From NCBI GenBank assembly GCA_021846695.1, contig JAJZWN010000017.1:1-24679 (forward strand): a stretch of DNA of 24,679 nt. Reading direction: 5' to 3'. This DNA comes from Thermoplasmata archaeon (GTDB lineage Archaea > Thermoplasmatota > Thermoplasmata > Thermoplasmatales > Thermoplasmataceae). Of the stretch, positions 15,739 to 23,456 are shown in pieces. Both the position numbers and the translations under genes were made by a program. Position 1 is the stretch's first letter, and each line of letters begins with the position of its first letter. Under the pieces are notes generated by a model, which was not told where the DNA came from, made no database searches, and saw only the letters and a program-made list of their open reading frames with translations.

Positions 15739-16559
15739 CAGGACACCTCCTTTTTATCGAACAGCAACATGCCTATTACCAGTGCTATTACCGCATATAT
15801 CACCATTATAAGGGCAGAAAGCATTATTTCAGAAAATGATGCAGGATTAATATCTATATGGCTTACAAACGCATTGCCAGGGTTTATGTTTATATATACC
15901 CTTTCTATGATGCTGGCTGCATCATTCAGGAAATATACCGGAGTATATTTGTATAATAATTCTATAATAAAGGAGCCTGCTTCAAAAAATATGTAATATA
16001 TAACAAAAACTGTAATGTATGCATATGTGTTTTTATTGAATATTGCACTTATAAGGAAAGTTACAGACATTATGCTTAATATGAACAGAACCAGCATTAT
16101 GAACGAGTATGAAAAATAGGTGGCCGGTATAGCACCTAAAAGGTATGATAATGTAAAAACTTCGAATATCAGGTATATTCCAACAATAAACATTGTAACT
16201 GTGAATGCTGCAAAATATTTTCCAAAGAATAATTTGTATCTATTAATTGGCAATGGAAATATAAAATATGCTGTTTTGTTTTCTATCTCGCTGGATATGG
16301 CAGGAGACCCGAAGAATACTGATGCAAATACAGGTATATATAAGAGTACAAGTGTCCAGAGATAATAGAATACATTAACCTTCATAGAGGCCGGGAATAC
16401 AGTGCCGCCCAGGAACGATGGAAGATCATTTACATATTTAAATGAAAAATATGACATCATTGAACCTATAAGCAGTATAAGGAAAAGCATCAGGAAGAAA
16501 CTTCTGGATCTGTAATAGTTTTTAATGTACTGTAAATAAATAGTAGAGGTTTTTGACAT
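15738..16559 (-). CDS. ABC-2 type transporter permease
   Basis: A 273-residue membrane protein with six hydrophobic segments, at roughly residues 22-40, 65-85, 110-135, 145-170, 175-200 and 245-268, the usual architecture of ABC-2 permeases. The stretch SSEIENKTAYFIFPLPINRYKLFFGKY (about 88-114) matches the conserved coupling region after the second helix. It overlaps the ATPase by ATGA and lies 7 bp after the stop of the surface-protein gene. The substrate is unknown; the neighbouring anchored protein suggests an envelope function, which is inference. Confidence 0.88.
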   Translation of the reverse strand: MSKTSTIYLQYIKNYYRSRSFFLMLFLILLIGSMMSYFSFKYVNDLPSFLGGTVFPASMKVNVFYYLWTLVLLYIPVFASVFFGSPAISSEIENKTAYFIFPLPINRYKLFFGKYFAAFTVTMFIVGIYLIFEVFTLSYLLGAIPATYFSYSFIMLVLFILSIMSVTFLISAIFNKNTYAYITVFVIYYIFFEAGSFIIELLYKYTPVYFLNDAASIIERVYININPGNAFVSHIDINPASFSEIMLSALIMVIYAVIALVIGMLLFDKKEVS

Positions 16560-16566
16560 ATATTAC

Positions 16567-17424
16567 TTATATAACTCCTATATTTAACGTTTTAAGTACT
16601 GCTGGCAGGCTGGTATAGCCCTTATCTATGTTTAAATGTATCTGACTGTTTGATATTGTAATTGTATAGTTATTTCCTATTTCCCGGGATACATTAGAAT
16701 TGCTTATTGCCGTTTGAATAAGAAATTTGTCAACCTGGAGGTCATTTGAATTTACAGGACTTATATTAAAATATGTTTTGTTGGATGTTGAGTTCATTGT
16801 AATATAGCTTATAGTGGGAATTGTATTATTCGCCCTGTAGTACAGAGAAATGTTGGAACTATCATTCATATACCCTTTGAAGCTTACCGCATCTCTCGAT
16901 GATAGGTGGGCCGATATAGACTCATTTATCGCTTTCTGTTCCCCGATAACTATGAAATTTCCTGATGTATCGTATGCAAATATGTTTGCTGTAGTGTTTG
17001 TATTTTTCAATGATACGTTTAGCATATTTTGAAGTATTCCTGATACGTTGATATTCTGTATTTCGTAGACTGTAACATGGTCATAGGTAATGGTTTTGAC
17101 ATTGGACCCGGAGAATAATCCTGCAGTGCCTGAACCTGATACAGCAGCAGGGCTATTTGATGCAGTTAAATTCGGGTCAACCTGTGAAATAGCTGAAATA
17201 TTGGCTACTATTCCAATACTGCCGCCATCCATGTATAAATAGTATTCAGTTCCATTCGTATGCACGGTTGATATCACTGTTGAATTTCCCGGTATATATT
17301 GAAAAGGCTGTATGGATGATGGGACATTTGATTTTGAGTAGTATTCATATGCAAAGTATGCAGCCGGTGCAACAATTGCCGCCGCTATGATAATAACAAC
17401 AATCTTGGTTGCCATAGGTTTCAT
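16567..17424 (-). CDS. Membrane-anchored, sequon-rich extracellular protein
   Basis: A 285-residue protein that I cannot place in a family. Residues about 7-27 (KIVVIIIAAAIVAPAAYFAY) form one membrane helix with a short basic N-terminus, so the remaining 255 residues should face outside. That part has 16 Asn-X-Ser/Thr sequons, many Ser, Thr and Asn, and very few Lys or Arg, typical of a heavily N-glycosylated exterior protein in an acidophile. It heads the operon with the ABC-2 permease and ATPase. The ATG at 17424 lies downstream of a tandem array of TATA-like repeats. An internal ATG at residue 4 is an alternative start. Confidence 0.82.
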   Translation of the reverse strand: MKPMATKIVVIIIAAAIVAPAAYFAYEYYSKSNVPSSIQPFQYIPGNSTVISTVHTNGTEYYLYMDGGSIGIVANISAISQVDPNLTASNSPAAVSGSGTAGLFSGSNVKTITYDHVTVYEIQNINVSGILQNMLNVSLKNTNTTANIFAYDTSGNFIVIGEQKAINESISAHLSSRDAVSFKGYMNDSSNISLYYRANNTIPTISYITMNSTSNKTYFNISPVNSNDLQVDKFLIQTAISNSNVSREIGNNYTITISNSQIHLNIDKGYTSLPAVLKTLNIGVI

Positions 17425-17470
17425 ATATATACATGTAAATCAGGCTAAAAAGACTTTCCCATTAACATAC

Positions 17471-17510
17471 ATTTTTATATATTTTTATATATTTTTATAT
17501 ATTTTTATAT
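17471..17510. repeat. Four perfect 10-bp tandem repeats (ATTTTTATAT)
   Basis: Exactly four copies of ATTTTTATAT, 40 bp in all. On the minus strand each copy reads ATATAAAAAT, a good archaeal TATA sequence, and the array lies 47-86 bp upstream of the anchored surface-protein ATG. The 10-bp period equals one helical turn. It could be a multi-start promoter or a slippage-prone expression switch. The rest of the 17425-17660 gap holds the tRNA promoter and nothing else that I can see. Confidence 0.85.
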
Positions 17511-17629
17511 ACGGAATTTCTTATCATCCTGTTGTGTACATAATTCTAGTTAAATATAAACCCTCTGTTATCAATAAATTGATCATTAAATAATAGGAAA
17601 GGGCATCTCTCCGTGGATGGAATGAATAT

Positions 17630-17641
17630 ATTAAATATAAA
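17630..17641 (+). promoter_or_regulatory. TATA box of tRNA-Glu
   Basis: The TTAAATATAA-type sequence is centred about 26 nt before the first base of the tRNA, the standard archaeal distance. Confidence 0.5.
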
Positions 17642-17660
17642 AAAGTAATACTCTTCTTAA

Positions 17661-17735
17661 GCTCCGGTGGTGTAGCCAGGCCAAGCATTAGGGACTCTCA
17701 ATCCCCCGACTCGGGTCCAAATCCCGGCCGGAGCA
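17661..17735 (+). tRNA. tRNA-Glu (anticodon CTC)
   Basis: The acceptor stem GCTCCGG (17661-17667) pairs with CCGGAGC (17728-17734), followed by the discriminator A. The D arm is GTGT...GCAT. The anticodon loop CTCTCAA (17695-17701) carries CTC, decoding GAG. The T arm TCGGG/CCCGG encloses TCCAAAT. The variable loop is short. Base pair 27-43 is an A-C mismatch (17690 with 17706), leaving four good pairs in the anticodon stem. No intron is present and CCA is not encoded. Confidence 0.93.
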
Positions 17736-17817
17736 TAATTGTATGATTTTTGAAGAACCACAGGTTGTCACACTTAAAAATAGCAATTTTTATATTCTTT
17801 TCAAACATAAATATAAT

Positions 17818-18627
17818 ATGTTTGAGTCTTCAAGGTCATATTACCTGAAAATAGACCACTTAATAATTCCAATGTTCAAAGGCACCAATTCCAGCAAGGT
17901 TTTAAAAATGTCATATGATATGGCTAAAGCTAATAATTCAGAAATAACTGCTATAACCATCAGGGAAAAAAATGACCCGATAGACATTTCCGGGAGGCTT
18001 GGTGTAGTAACTACTGCCTACAACGAGGGGAAAAAAGCAGGAATAAAGGTCATACCAAAAATCCAAACATTTGATAATGCAAGGGAAGGGCTGGTTATGG
18101 AAACATCGGGCCATTATTATGACCTTCTTATACTTTCAACAAGAAAAAGGTCAATGCTTTCAAGCTCAATTTTTGGCAATATAGGAGATTATGTATTGAA
18201 AAACTCCTCAATACCAGTGGCAATCTTGAGTTCAGGGGAGAGAGGTTATCCATATAGCAATATTATGTTGCCACTTTCCGAATCTATTAATACACGGGCG
18301 GCCGTATTTTTTGCCCTTCAACTTGCAAAACTTAACCGGTCAAATGTTACAATACTGGATTTGCGGAAATATGACAAAAATCCGGTTCATGGTTTTAAAG
18401 CACTGATGGAAAATCCTGGCATACTATCTGAAAGCAAGATAGAAATAAGAATTGTGCGGTCCGGTGGCTTCACAGGAATAAAAGAAGAGGTTGGAAATTA
18501 TATTAAATCCGATAACCCGGATTGTATAGTGGTTGGGACTAGCAGATCACACAATATAAGAATGACATCAGATATCAAGTTTATAATTAAAGAACCGGAA
18601 ATTGACACAATTCTTGTTAAAAAATAA
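17818..18627 (+). CDS. Universal stress protein family, two tandem UspA-like domains
   Basis: A 269-residue protein with two consecutive UspA-type Rossmann-like domains. The first (about 10-140) runs from DHLIIPMFKGTNSSKVLKMS to LLILSTRKRSMLSSSIFGNI and SSIPVAIL, keeping a Gly/Ser-rich ATP-loop-like stretch. The second (about 145-269) runs from NIMLPLSESINTRAAVFFAL to DCIVVGTSRSHNIRMTSD and looks degenerate in the loop. The frame reaches an ATG at 17743, only 7 nt after the tRNA, but I choose 17818 because TTTTTATATT (17787-17796) is centred 26 nt upstream and the domain begins there. Function is ligand binding in stress response by family knowledge. Confidence 0.82.
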   Translation: MFESSRSYYLKIDHLIIPMFKGTNSSKVLKMSYDMAKANNSEITAITIREKNDPIDISGRLGVVTTAYNEGKKAGIKVIPKIQTFDNAREGLVMETSGHYYDLLILSTRKRSMLSSSIFGNIGDYVLKNSSIPVAILSSGERGYPYSNIMLPLSESINTRAAVFFALQLAKLNRSNVTILDLRKYDKNPVHGFKALMENPGILSESKIEIRIVRSGGFTGIKEEVGNYIKSDNPDCIVVGTSRSHNIRMTSDIKFIIKEPEIDTILVKK

Positions 18628-18667
18628 AAACAAAAAAATATTTTATAGAGAATGGCAATTATTTAGA

Positions 18668-19324
18668 ATGCTTTATTCAGAAGAAAGAGAAATTGTTTTA
18701 AATGCCTGCAGGGAAATGGTAAGCAGCAATCTTACTGTCGGTTCATGGGGGAATATCAGTTTGAGGGCCAAAGATGGCAATATAGTTATTACGCCAAGTG
18801 GTACAAACTATAATAAAAGCAATGCAGAGGATATGGTTATCACCGATATTGATGGTAAAGTGATAGACGGAAAATTAAAGCCTTCAAGTGAGCGCCTGAT
18901 GCATTATGAAATATATAAAAATAGGGCTGATGTAATGGCAATAGTACACACACATTCTATATATTCTTCAGTACTGGCAGTTACCGGTGACGGCATTCCT
19001 CCTGTGACAGAGGACACGGCAATGCTGTTGGGAAACCGGGTGAATGTATCCCGTTACGCTTTAACAGGGACCATGGAATTAGCCAGATATGTTGTTGAAG
19101 GGCTGGAGTTGAATAACGCTACCATAATGAAAAATCACGGGGCTGTATCTGTTGGCACAGACATGGAGAGAGCAATTATAGCATCCCAGGTTCTTGAAAA
19201 ATCAGCAAGAATTTTCGTTACAGCAAAAATGATAGGAGAAGTAAATATACTCCCGCCGGAAGATGTAAAAAAACTCAGGGAAATGTCAGAAGGTTATCTG
19301 AATCAGTGGAAGAACTGGAAATAA
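18668..19324 (+). CDS. Class II aldolase (L-fuculose-phosphate aldolase type)
   Basis: A zinc-dependent aldolase of 218 residues. The residues match E. coli FucA with an offset of two: catalytic Glu75 (SSERLMHYE), zinc ligands His94 and His96 (VHTHS) and His157 (KNHG). SWGNISLR at 27-34 and ITPSG at 41-45 bind substrate phosphate. The family includes fuculose-, rhamnulose- and ribulose-phosphate enzymes; in archaea a member supplies lactaldehyde or similar products, so the substrate is open. The frame extends to 18602 over the end of the preceding gene, but a TATA box (TTTTATAG at 18641-18648) 24 nt before the ATG at 18668 and the family start support 18668. Confidence 0.9.
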   Translation: MLYSEEREIVLNACREMVSSNLTVGSWGNISLRAKDGNIVITPSGTNYNKSNAEDMVITDIDGKVIDGKLKPSSERLMHYEIYKNRADVMAIVHTHSIYSSVLAVTGDGIPPVTEDTAMLLGNRVNVSRYALTGTMELARYVVEGLELNNATIMKNHGAVSVGTDMERAIIASQVLEKSARIFVTAKMIGEVNILPPEDVKKLREMSEGYLNQWKNWK

Positions 19325-20872
19325 TTAAGAAATTTCCTTGGCCATATAGGGACCCAGCCTTTCATATCCATATTTCCTGAAATAGTTTCTAACTCCTATT
19401 CCACTGATTACAATTATACGCTTTTTACCATATTCCTCAAGTGATATCCTTTCGGCTTCATCCAGCAGTTTTTTCCCGAATCCATGGTGCTGCCAGTTTT
19501 CTCCGGACTCTTCACCTATCGGTACTATATTTCCCATAACCTTTATTTCCCTTATCACTGATGAGGATAGAACTTCCTTGCGATGTGCCATTTCTGATGG
19601 AATTCTAAGCCTGAGGTATCCAATAATATCACCATTCGAACTCTCAAAGGAAAGGAATATTTCATCACCGCCGGATGCCCTGTAATTCCTTCTTGTGAGG
19701 GTATAATCATTTCCAAAGGAATCTTTCATTATTCCAACTTCCCGGCTTCTAATTTCCATAGTTTTTATTCCCATTTCCTCCATTTCCAGGTCAACAAGGT
19801 TATGCAGGTCACTCCTCTTTACCCCTGCCTCAATAAAATTAACAGGTATATCCCTCTGCATCCTCATTACCCTTACCCATGGTGGCATGTTTTTCATAAA
19901 ATAGGTAACCATCCTGACTACCTTTTCAGTATCGTATGGTATGTATTTTCCTTCTTTCCAGTACTTATACAATGCCGTATTTTTTACAACGAGCGTTGGA
20001 TATATCTTTAGCATATCTGGCCTGAACCTCTCATCACCCATAACCATATCAAAGCTTTTTATATCCTCTTTATAGGACGACCCGTACATTCCTGGCATAA
20101 GGTGATATAAAACCTTCAATCCCGCATCCCTTGCGAGCTGGGTTGACCTCACTATTTCTTGCACGCCATGCCCTCTTCTGTTAAGCCTGAGTATCCTGTC
20201 ATTAAGTACCTGAATGCCAAGCTCAACCTTAGTTGTCCCGTAGGATAACGCCTCATCTATTTCCCTCTCGTTGAACCAGTCAGGCTTTGTTTCAATAGTC
20301 ATGCCAACACAGCGCCTCTGTGAAAATTCATTTTCCAGTATTGCCTGGTCCAGCGTAGGGGATATTTTCCTGTTCATTCCATCAATGCATCCTTTAACAA
20401 ATTCTTCCTGGTATTCTCTGGATCTGGCGGTAAATGTACCACCCATGACTATTAAATCAACTTTACTGGTATCATGGCCTATTGTTTCCAGCTGTTTTAG
20501 CCTGCTGAATGCAATATTATAAGAATCATAATAATTTGTCCTTCCCCTGAGGGCAGATGGCTCATACCCTGTATATGATTGGGGAGAATTGCTGTCAATT
20601 CCACCAGGGCAGAAAATACATTTGCCGTGGGGGCAAGCTTCAGGGGATGTCATAGCCGCCACAACCGCAACTCCTGACACAGTCCTGGTAGGTTTCTTCC
20701 TCAGCAACTGCACAAATCTTCTATTATCTCCATAATTAAGAATTTCTACATCACTGGGAACAACGTCGAGATTGAATTTTTTTGATAATAAGAGTTTCTC
20801 TCTCTGAAGCTGATCCTTATCCTTAATTTTCCCGTTAACTATTAGAGAAGTTATCTGATCATAAAAATCCAT
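19325..20872 (-). CDS. elp3: Elp3: tRNA wobble-uridine carboxymethyl synthase (radical SAM plus GNAT)
   Basis: Acts on U34 of tRNA with acetyl-CoA and SAM to start the cm5U-type modification. The 515-residue archaeal protein has an N-terminal tRNA-binding part, the radical-SAM domain with cluster cysteines Cys80, Cys85 and Cys88 (CPHGKCIFC), MGGTFTAR and ETKPDWF further on, and a C-terminal GNAT acetyltransferase domain from about 370 (EIFLSFES...GFGKKLLDEAERIS). It acts alone in archaea, without Elp1/2/4/5/6. The start is fixed by GTTATAAATT (20894-20903) 26 nt upstream on the minus strand; that promoter overlaps the end of the upstream gene. Its stop abuts the aldolase stop. Confidence 0.95.
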   Translation of the reverse strand: MDFYDQITSLIVNGKIKDKDQLQREKLLLSKKFNLDVVPSDVEILNYGDNRRFVQLLRKKPTRTVSGVAVVAAMTSPEACPHGKCIFCPGGIDSNSPQSYTGYEPSALRGRTNYYDSYNIAFSRLKQLETIGHDTSKVDLIVMGGTFTARSREYQEEFVKGCIDGMNRKISPTLDQAILENEFSQRRCVGMTIETKPDWFNEREIDEALSYGTTKVELGIQVLNDRILRLNRRGHGVQEIVRSTQLARDAGLKVLYHLMPGMYGSSYKEDIKSFDMVMGDERFRPDMLKIYPTLVVKNTALYKYWKEGKYIPYDTEKVVRMVTYFMKNMPPWVRVMRMQRDIPVNFIEAGVKRSDLHNLVDLEMEEMGIKTMEIRSREVGIMKDSFGNDYTLTRRNYRASGGDEIFLSFESSNGDIIGYLRLRIPSEMAHRKEVLSSSVIREIKVMGNIVPIGEESGENWQHHGFGKKLLDEAERISLEEYGKKRIIVISGIGVRNYFRKYGYERLGPYMAKEIS

Positions 20873-20894
20873 AATATATGATAATTGTATATGG

Positions 20895-21578
20895 TTATAA
20901 ATTTTTATTCATTCCATTGTCTTCATCATTTTTGTGCTCTTCCTGGTACTTCTTCCGTCCTGCAGACCGTATAACGAATGAAAGGGCTATGACTATTATC
21001 AGTATCAGGAAATCGTAATCTCCCGGTATTCCAAGAGATGTTGAGAATACAATAATAACAATTGCAACAAGGAAAATAACATTGGATAAAATTGCATATA
21101 TCCGTGGCATCCTGTATGCATTTGCTCTTCTGTTCCCCTGCGGATTCTGTGCATTTATCCCATTATATGTAGATTTTACATAGGGGGACATAACACTCAT
21201 ATAGACTATAACCGGTACTTCATCATTCATATAATCATATGTGCCCGTTAGGACACCAGCCCCGAAAGTAAGGGTGCCTATTTTAGAATCATCGGATTTA
21301 ATGTCCATTTTTCTGGTATCCATATCTGCATATGGCTTTGATAGAGAATATGTCCTGCCGTTATAGCTCATTACAAGGTTTCTGGAAAGGGTTCCCATGT
21401 CCATAGATCCCTGGCTAATTTTATAGCCACCAGGTGCTTTGTCAATATAAACACTCTGGAGGCCCGAGGTATTTGATATCTCTATTGATTTCGCTCCCAG
21501 GGAAGATGAATTTGATTTTATTGTGTAAATTTCATTGTCATCCTGGTATATCTTTCCATCCTTAAATGTATATTCCAC
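20895..21578 (-). CDS. Unknown protein with C-terminal membrane hairpin
   Basis: A 227-residue protein. The first 140 residues are strand-rich, with repeats of the type YSLSKPYADM and GTLTFGAGVLTGTYDY, resembling a phospholipid-scramblase- or tubby-like beta barrel, but I do not assign it. Residues about 155-200 contain two hydrophobic helices (AILSNVIFLVAIVIIVFS and DFLILIIVIALSFVI), followed by a charged tail (KKYQEEHKNDEDNG). The start codon is GTG at 21578 with AT-rich sequence about 26 nt upstream. It lies 22 bp from elp3 on the same strand, although elp3 seems to have its own promoter. Confidence 0.75.
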   Translation of the reverse strand: MEYTFKDGKIYQDDNEIYTIKSNSSSLGAKSIEISNTSGLQSVYIDKAPGGYKISQGSMDMGTLSRNLVMSYNGRTYSLSKPYADMDTRKMDIKSDDSKIGTLTFGAGVLTGTYDYMNDEVPVIVYMSVMSPYVKSTYNGINAQNPQGNRRANAYRMPRIYAILSNVIFLVAIVIIVFSTSLGIPGDYDFLILIIVIALSFVIRSAGRKKYQEEHKNDEDNGMNKNL

Positions 21579-21637
21579 TCATTAACATTTAAATATCGTA
21601 TATTATTTTTTCTATACGCACTGTACAATTTTAATAA

Positions 21638-21745
21638 TGCAAATAGTCCGGCAGCATAAGCCGGCTCTCCTTGCTATCCTGGAAAAGCTATATGTGGCAC
21701 ATTAAGGAAACCATCCTGTTCCGGCTCTGTGATTCAAGAATAAGA
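21638..21745. other. GC-rich structured patch, candidate small RNA or gene fossil
   Basis: In a 267-bp gap of otherwise AT-rich DNA, this patch is clearly richer in G and C. CCGGC (21648-21652) and GCCGG (21660-21664) can form a 5-bp hairpin with a 7-nt loop, and CCGGCTCT occurs twice, at 21661 and 21721. AGGA and TCCT (21705-21716) can also pair. A TATA-like TTTTAATAAT precedes it at about 21629-21638. No box C/D or tRNA pattern was found. A 22-codon ORF from 21638 and longer open stretches in other frames leave a decayed gene possible. Confidence 0.25.
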
Positions 21746-21845
21746 AAATTTTATAGAAAAATCAGCATGTTAGAATATATACTATGTTTAGTTAATATTC
21801 CGGGTCTTTCAATAGTGTTAATTACTTAATTTTAATTTGCTATTC

Positions 21846-22743
21846 ATGTCACTATTTAATGAAATTGCTATGGAATCCAATAAAATTGGAATTGGAAACA
21901 CACCACTATTCAAAATAGGAGAAACAGGAATATATTCTAAACTTGAATATTACAATCGCTTCAGGTCAATTAAGGATCGGGCAGCATTTTTTATGATAGA
22001 TTATGCACTTAAAAGCGGAGAGTTGCGAAGCGACCAGACTATTATAGAAGCATCATCAGGAAATACCGGTATTGCTATTGCTGGAATTTCAAGTATACTT
22101 AACTTAAAAAACGAGATAGTCATTCCGGAATCGGCACCTGACGCCACGAAGAAATTGCTTTCAAGTTTTGGTTCCAGAGTTGTAACAACTCCAGGCAATA
22201 GCACAGAAAACTCAATAAACTATGTAGAAGACATGATAGAAAAATATCCGGAAAAATACTACAGGCTAAGCCAGCATGCAAATATTATGAATTCTAACGC
22301 CCATTATTACGGAACCGGGCCTGAAATTAATGAAAAATTGGAGCATATTGACAATATTGTGGTGGGAGTAGGCACCGGTGGGACTATTACAGGGCTTGCC
22401 AGATATTTTAAGGAAAAATACAACATAAATGTCACAGGCGTACTTCCAGCAGAAGGGTCAAGAATAGTTGGATTGCGCAATCCATTTAAATCAAACCACA
22501 GAGTTCTTCTTGATACCTATAAATCTCTTATAGATAATTTTGTAACCGTCTCGGAAGACGATGCATATGAGGGTGTCAGGCAACTCAAGGCTAAATATAA
22601 CTTACTCTGTTGGCCCTTCGTCGGGTGCTAATTATATGGCATCCCTGGCAATATCTGAAAATAAAGGTACTACCGTAACTGTATTTCCTGACGACTATTA
22701 TAAATATCAGTCAATATACATTGAGAAATCAATAATAGATTAA
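21846..22743 (+). pseudogene. Cysteine synthase family gene (CysK/CBS-like) broken by a +1 frameshift
   Basis: A PLP enzyme of the fold-type II family forming cysteine from an activated serine and sulfide, or a related beta-replacement. From ATG 21846 the first 254 residues include Lys43 (SIKDRAA), the Schiff-base lysine, SSGNTG at 70-75, and VGVGTGGTITG, the phosphate-binding loop. At 22605-22609 (CTCTGTT) the frame breaks: this frame ends at a TAA about 20 bases on, while the next frame continues VGPSSGANYMASLAISENKG and TVTVFPDDYYKY to a stop at 22743, as the family requires. Skipping the T at 22608 restores a protein of about 298 residues. This may be a real loss, a sequencing error or programmed frameshifting. 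Confidence 0.85.
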
Positions 22744-23351
22744 TTGAAAGATTTATTTTTCCTATCGGGGTAGTTGTTTAGTGGAAGCCAGTTAAACCCT
22801 TTCAATTCTATATCAAAACCTTCAACAGAGAAAATAGATATGGAACAGTTGCTAATTTCAAGACTCGTCAATGGCAGCCCCTCCACTCCTGTTGACAGCG
22901 AATACATACCACGGATCGGTTCAAGGTGTGTTGCAATAAGTACCTTCTTAAAACCATTCCCTGAAATAGAACCTATAAATTCCTTCACCCTTTTTTTGAG
23001 ATCAGAAAACTTTTCCACACCGTATCTGTTCTCAACCCCATCCTGAAATGTTGAGTACCACGCCGGATCCTTGGATTCAATTTCCGTTATTTTCATTCCT
23101 GTGAGCTTCCCTGTGCCAATATCCCTTAGCCTGTTGTCCGTGATATATCTATCAATTCCCATATTTTCAAGTGTTTGTTTTACCCGCAAAACCGGGCTGC
23201 TGTATACAGCATCAAAATATAACTGTTCCAGATATTTTCCCGTTTCCCTGGCCTGTTCCAATCCATTTTCATTTAATTCAGTATCATCAAGAGGAAATAC
23301 AGCAGACGCATTATTATATGTCTCACCGTGCCTTACCATGTATACAAGCAT
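22740..23351 (-). CDS. Histidine phosphatase superfamily protein (phosphoglycerate mutase-like)
   Basis: A 203-residue phosphatase or mutase using a phosphohistidine. RHGET at 7-11 gives His8 as nucleophile, with Arg7; Arg56 (SSPVLRVKQT) and His142 (IATHLEPIR) complete the pocket. NENGLEQARETGKYL at 27-41 is typical. Short members of this family are usually broad phosphatases and not the glycolytic mutase, so the substrate is open. It converges on the broken cysteine synthase gene with a 4-bp overlap of the two stop codons. No signal peptide is seen. Confidence 0.87.
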   Translation of the reverse strand: MLVYMVRHGETYNNASAVFPLDDTELNENGLEQARETGKYLEQLYFDAVYSSPVLRVKQTLENMGIDRYITDNRLRDIGTGKLTGMKITEIESKDPAWYSTFQDGVENRYGVEKFSDLKKRVKEFIGSISGNGFKKVLIATHLEPIRGMYSLSTGVEGLPLTSLEISNCSISIFSVEGFDIELKGFNWLPLNNYPDRKNKSFN

Positions 23352-23456
23352 GAACCGTTATTTAGCATTGATAATTAATTTTTATGTTTAAATTTGGGTG
23401 ACTCACAAATATTTATTCATTAGAAAGCAATAAAATTATATTGGCATTAACTATTT

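Noticed and set aside
17743..17817. Upstream extension of the universal stress protein to the ATG just after the tRNA
   Set aside because: The added 25 residues do not look like part of the UspA domain, and a TATA box lies inside them at the right distance for a leaderless start at 17818.
18602..18667. Upstream extension of the class II aldolase overlapping the preceding gene
   Set aside because: The additional residues are Lys/Asn-rich, precede the family start, and contain a TATA box 24 nt before the ATG at 18668.
22561..22743. Separate small gene starting at 22561
   Set aside because: Its protein is the frame-shifted C-terminus of the cysteine synthase, not an independent gene.
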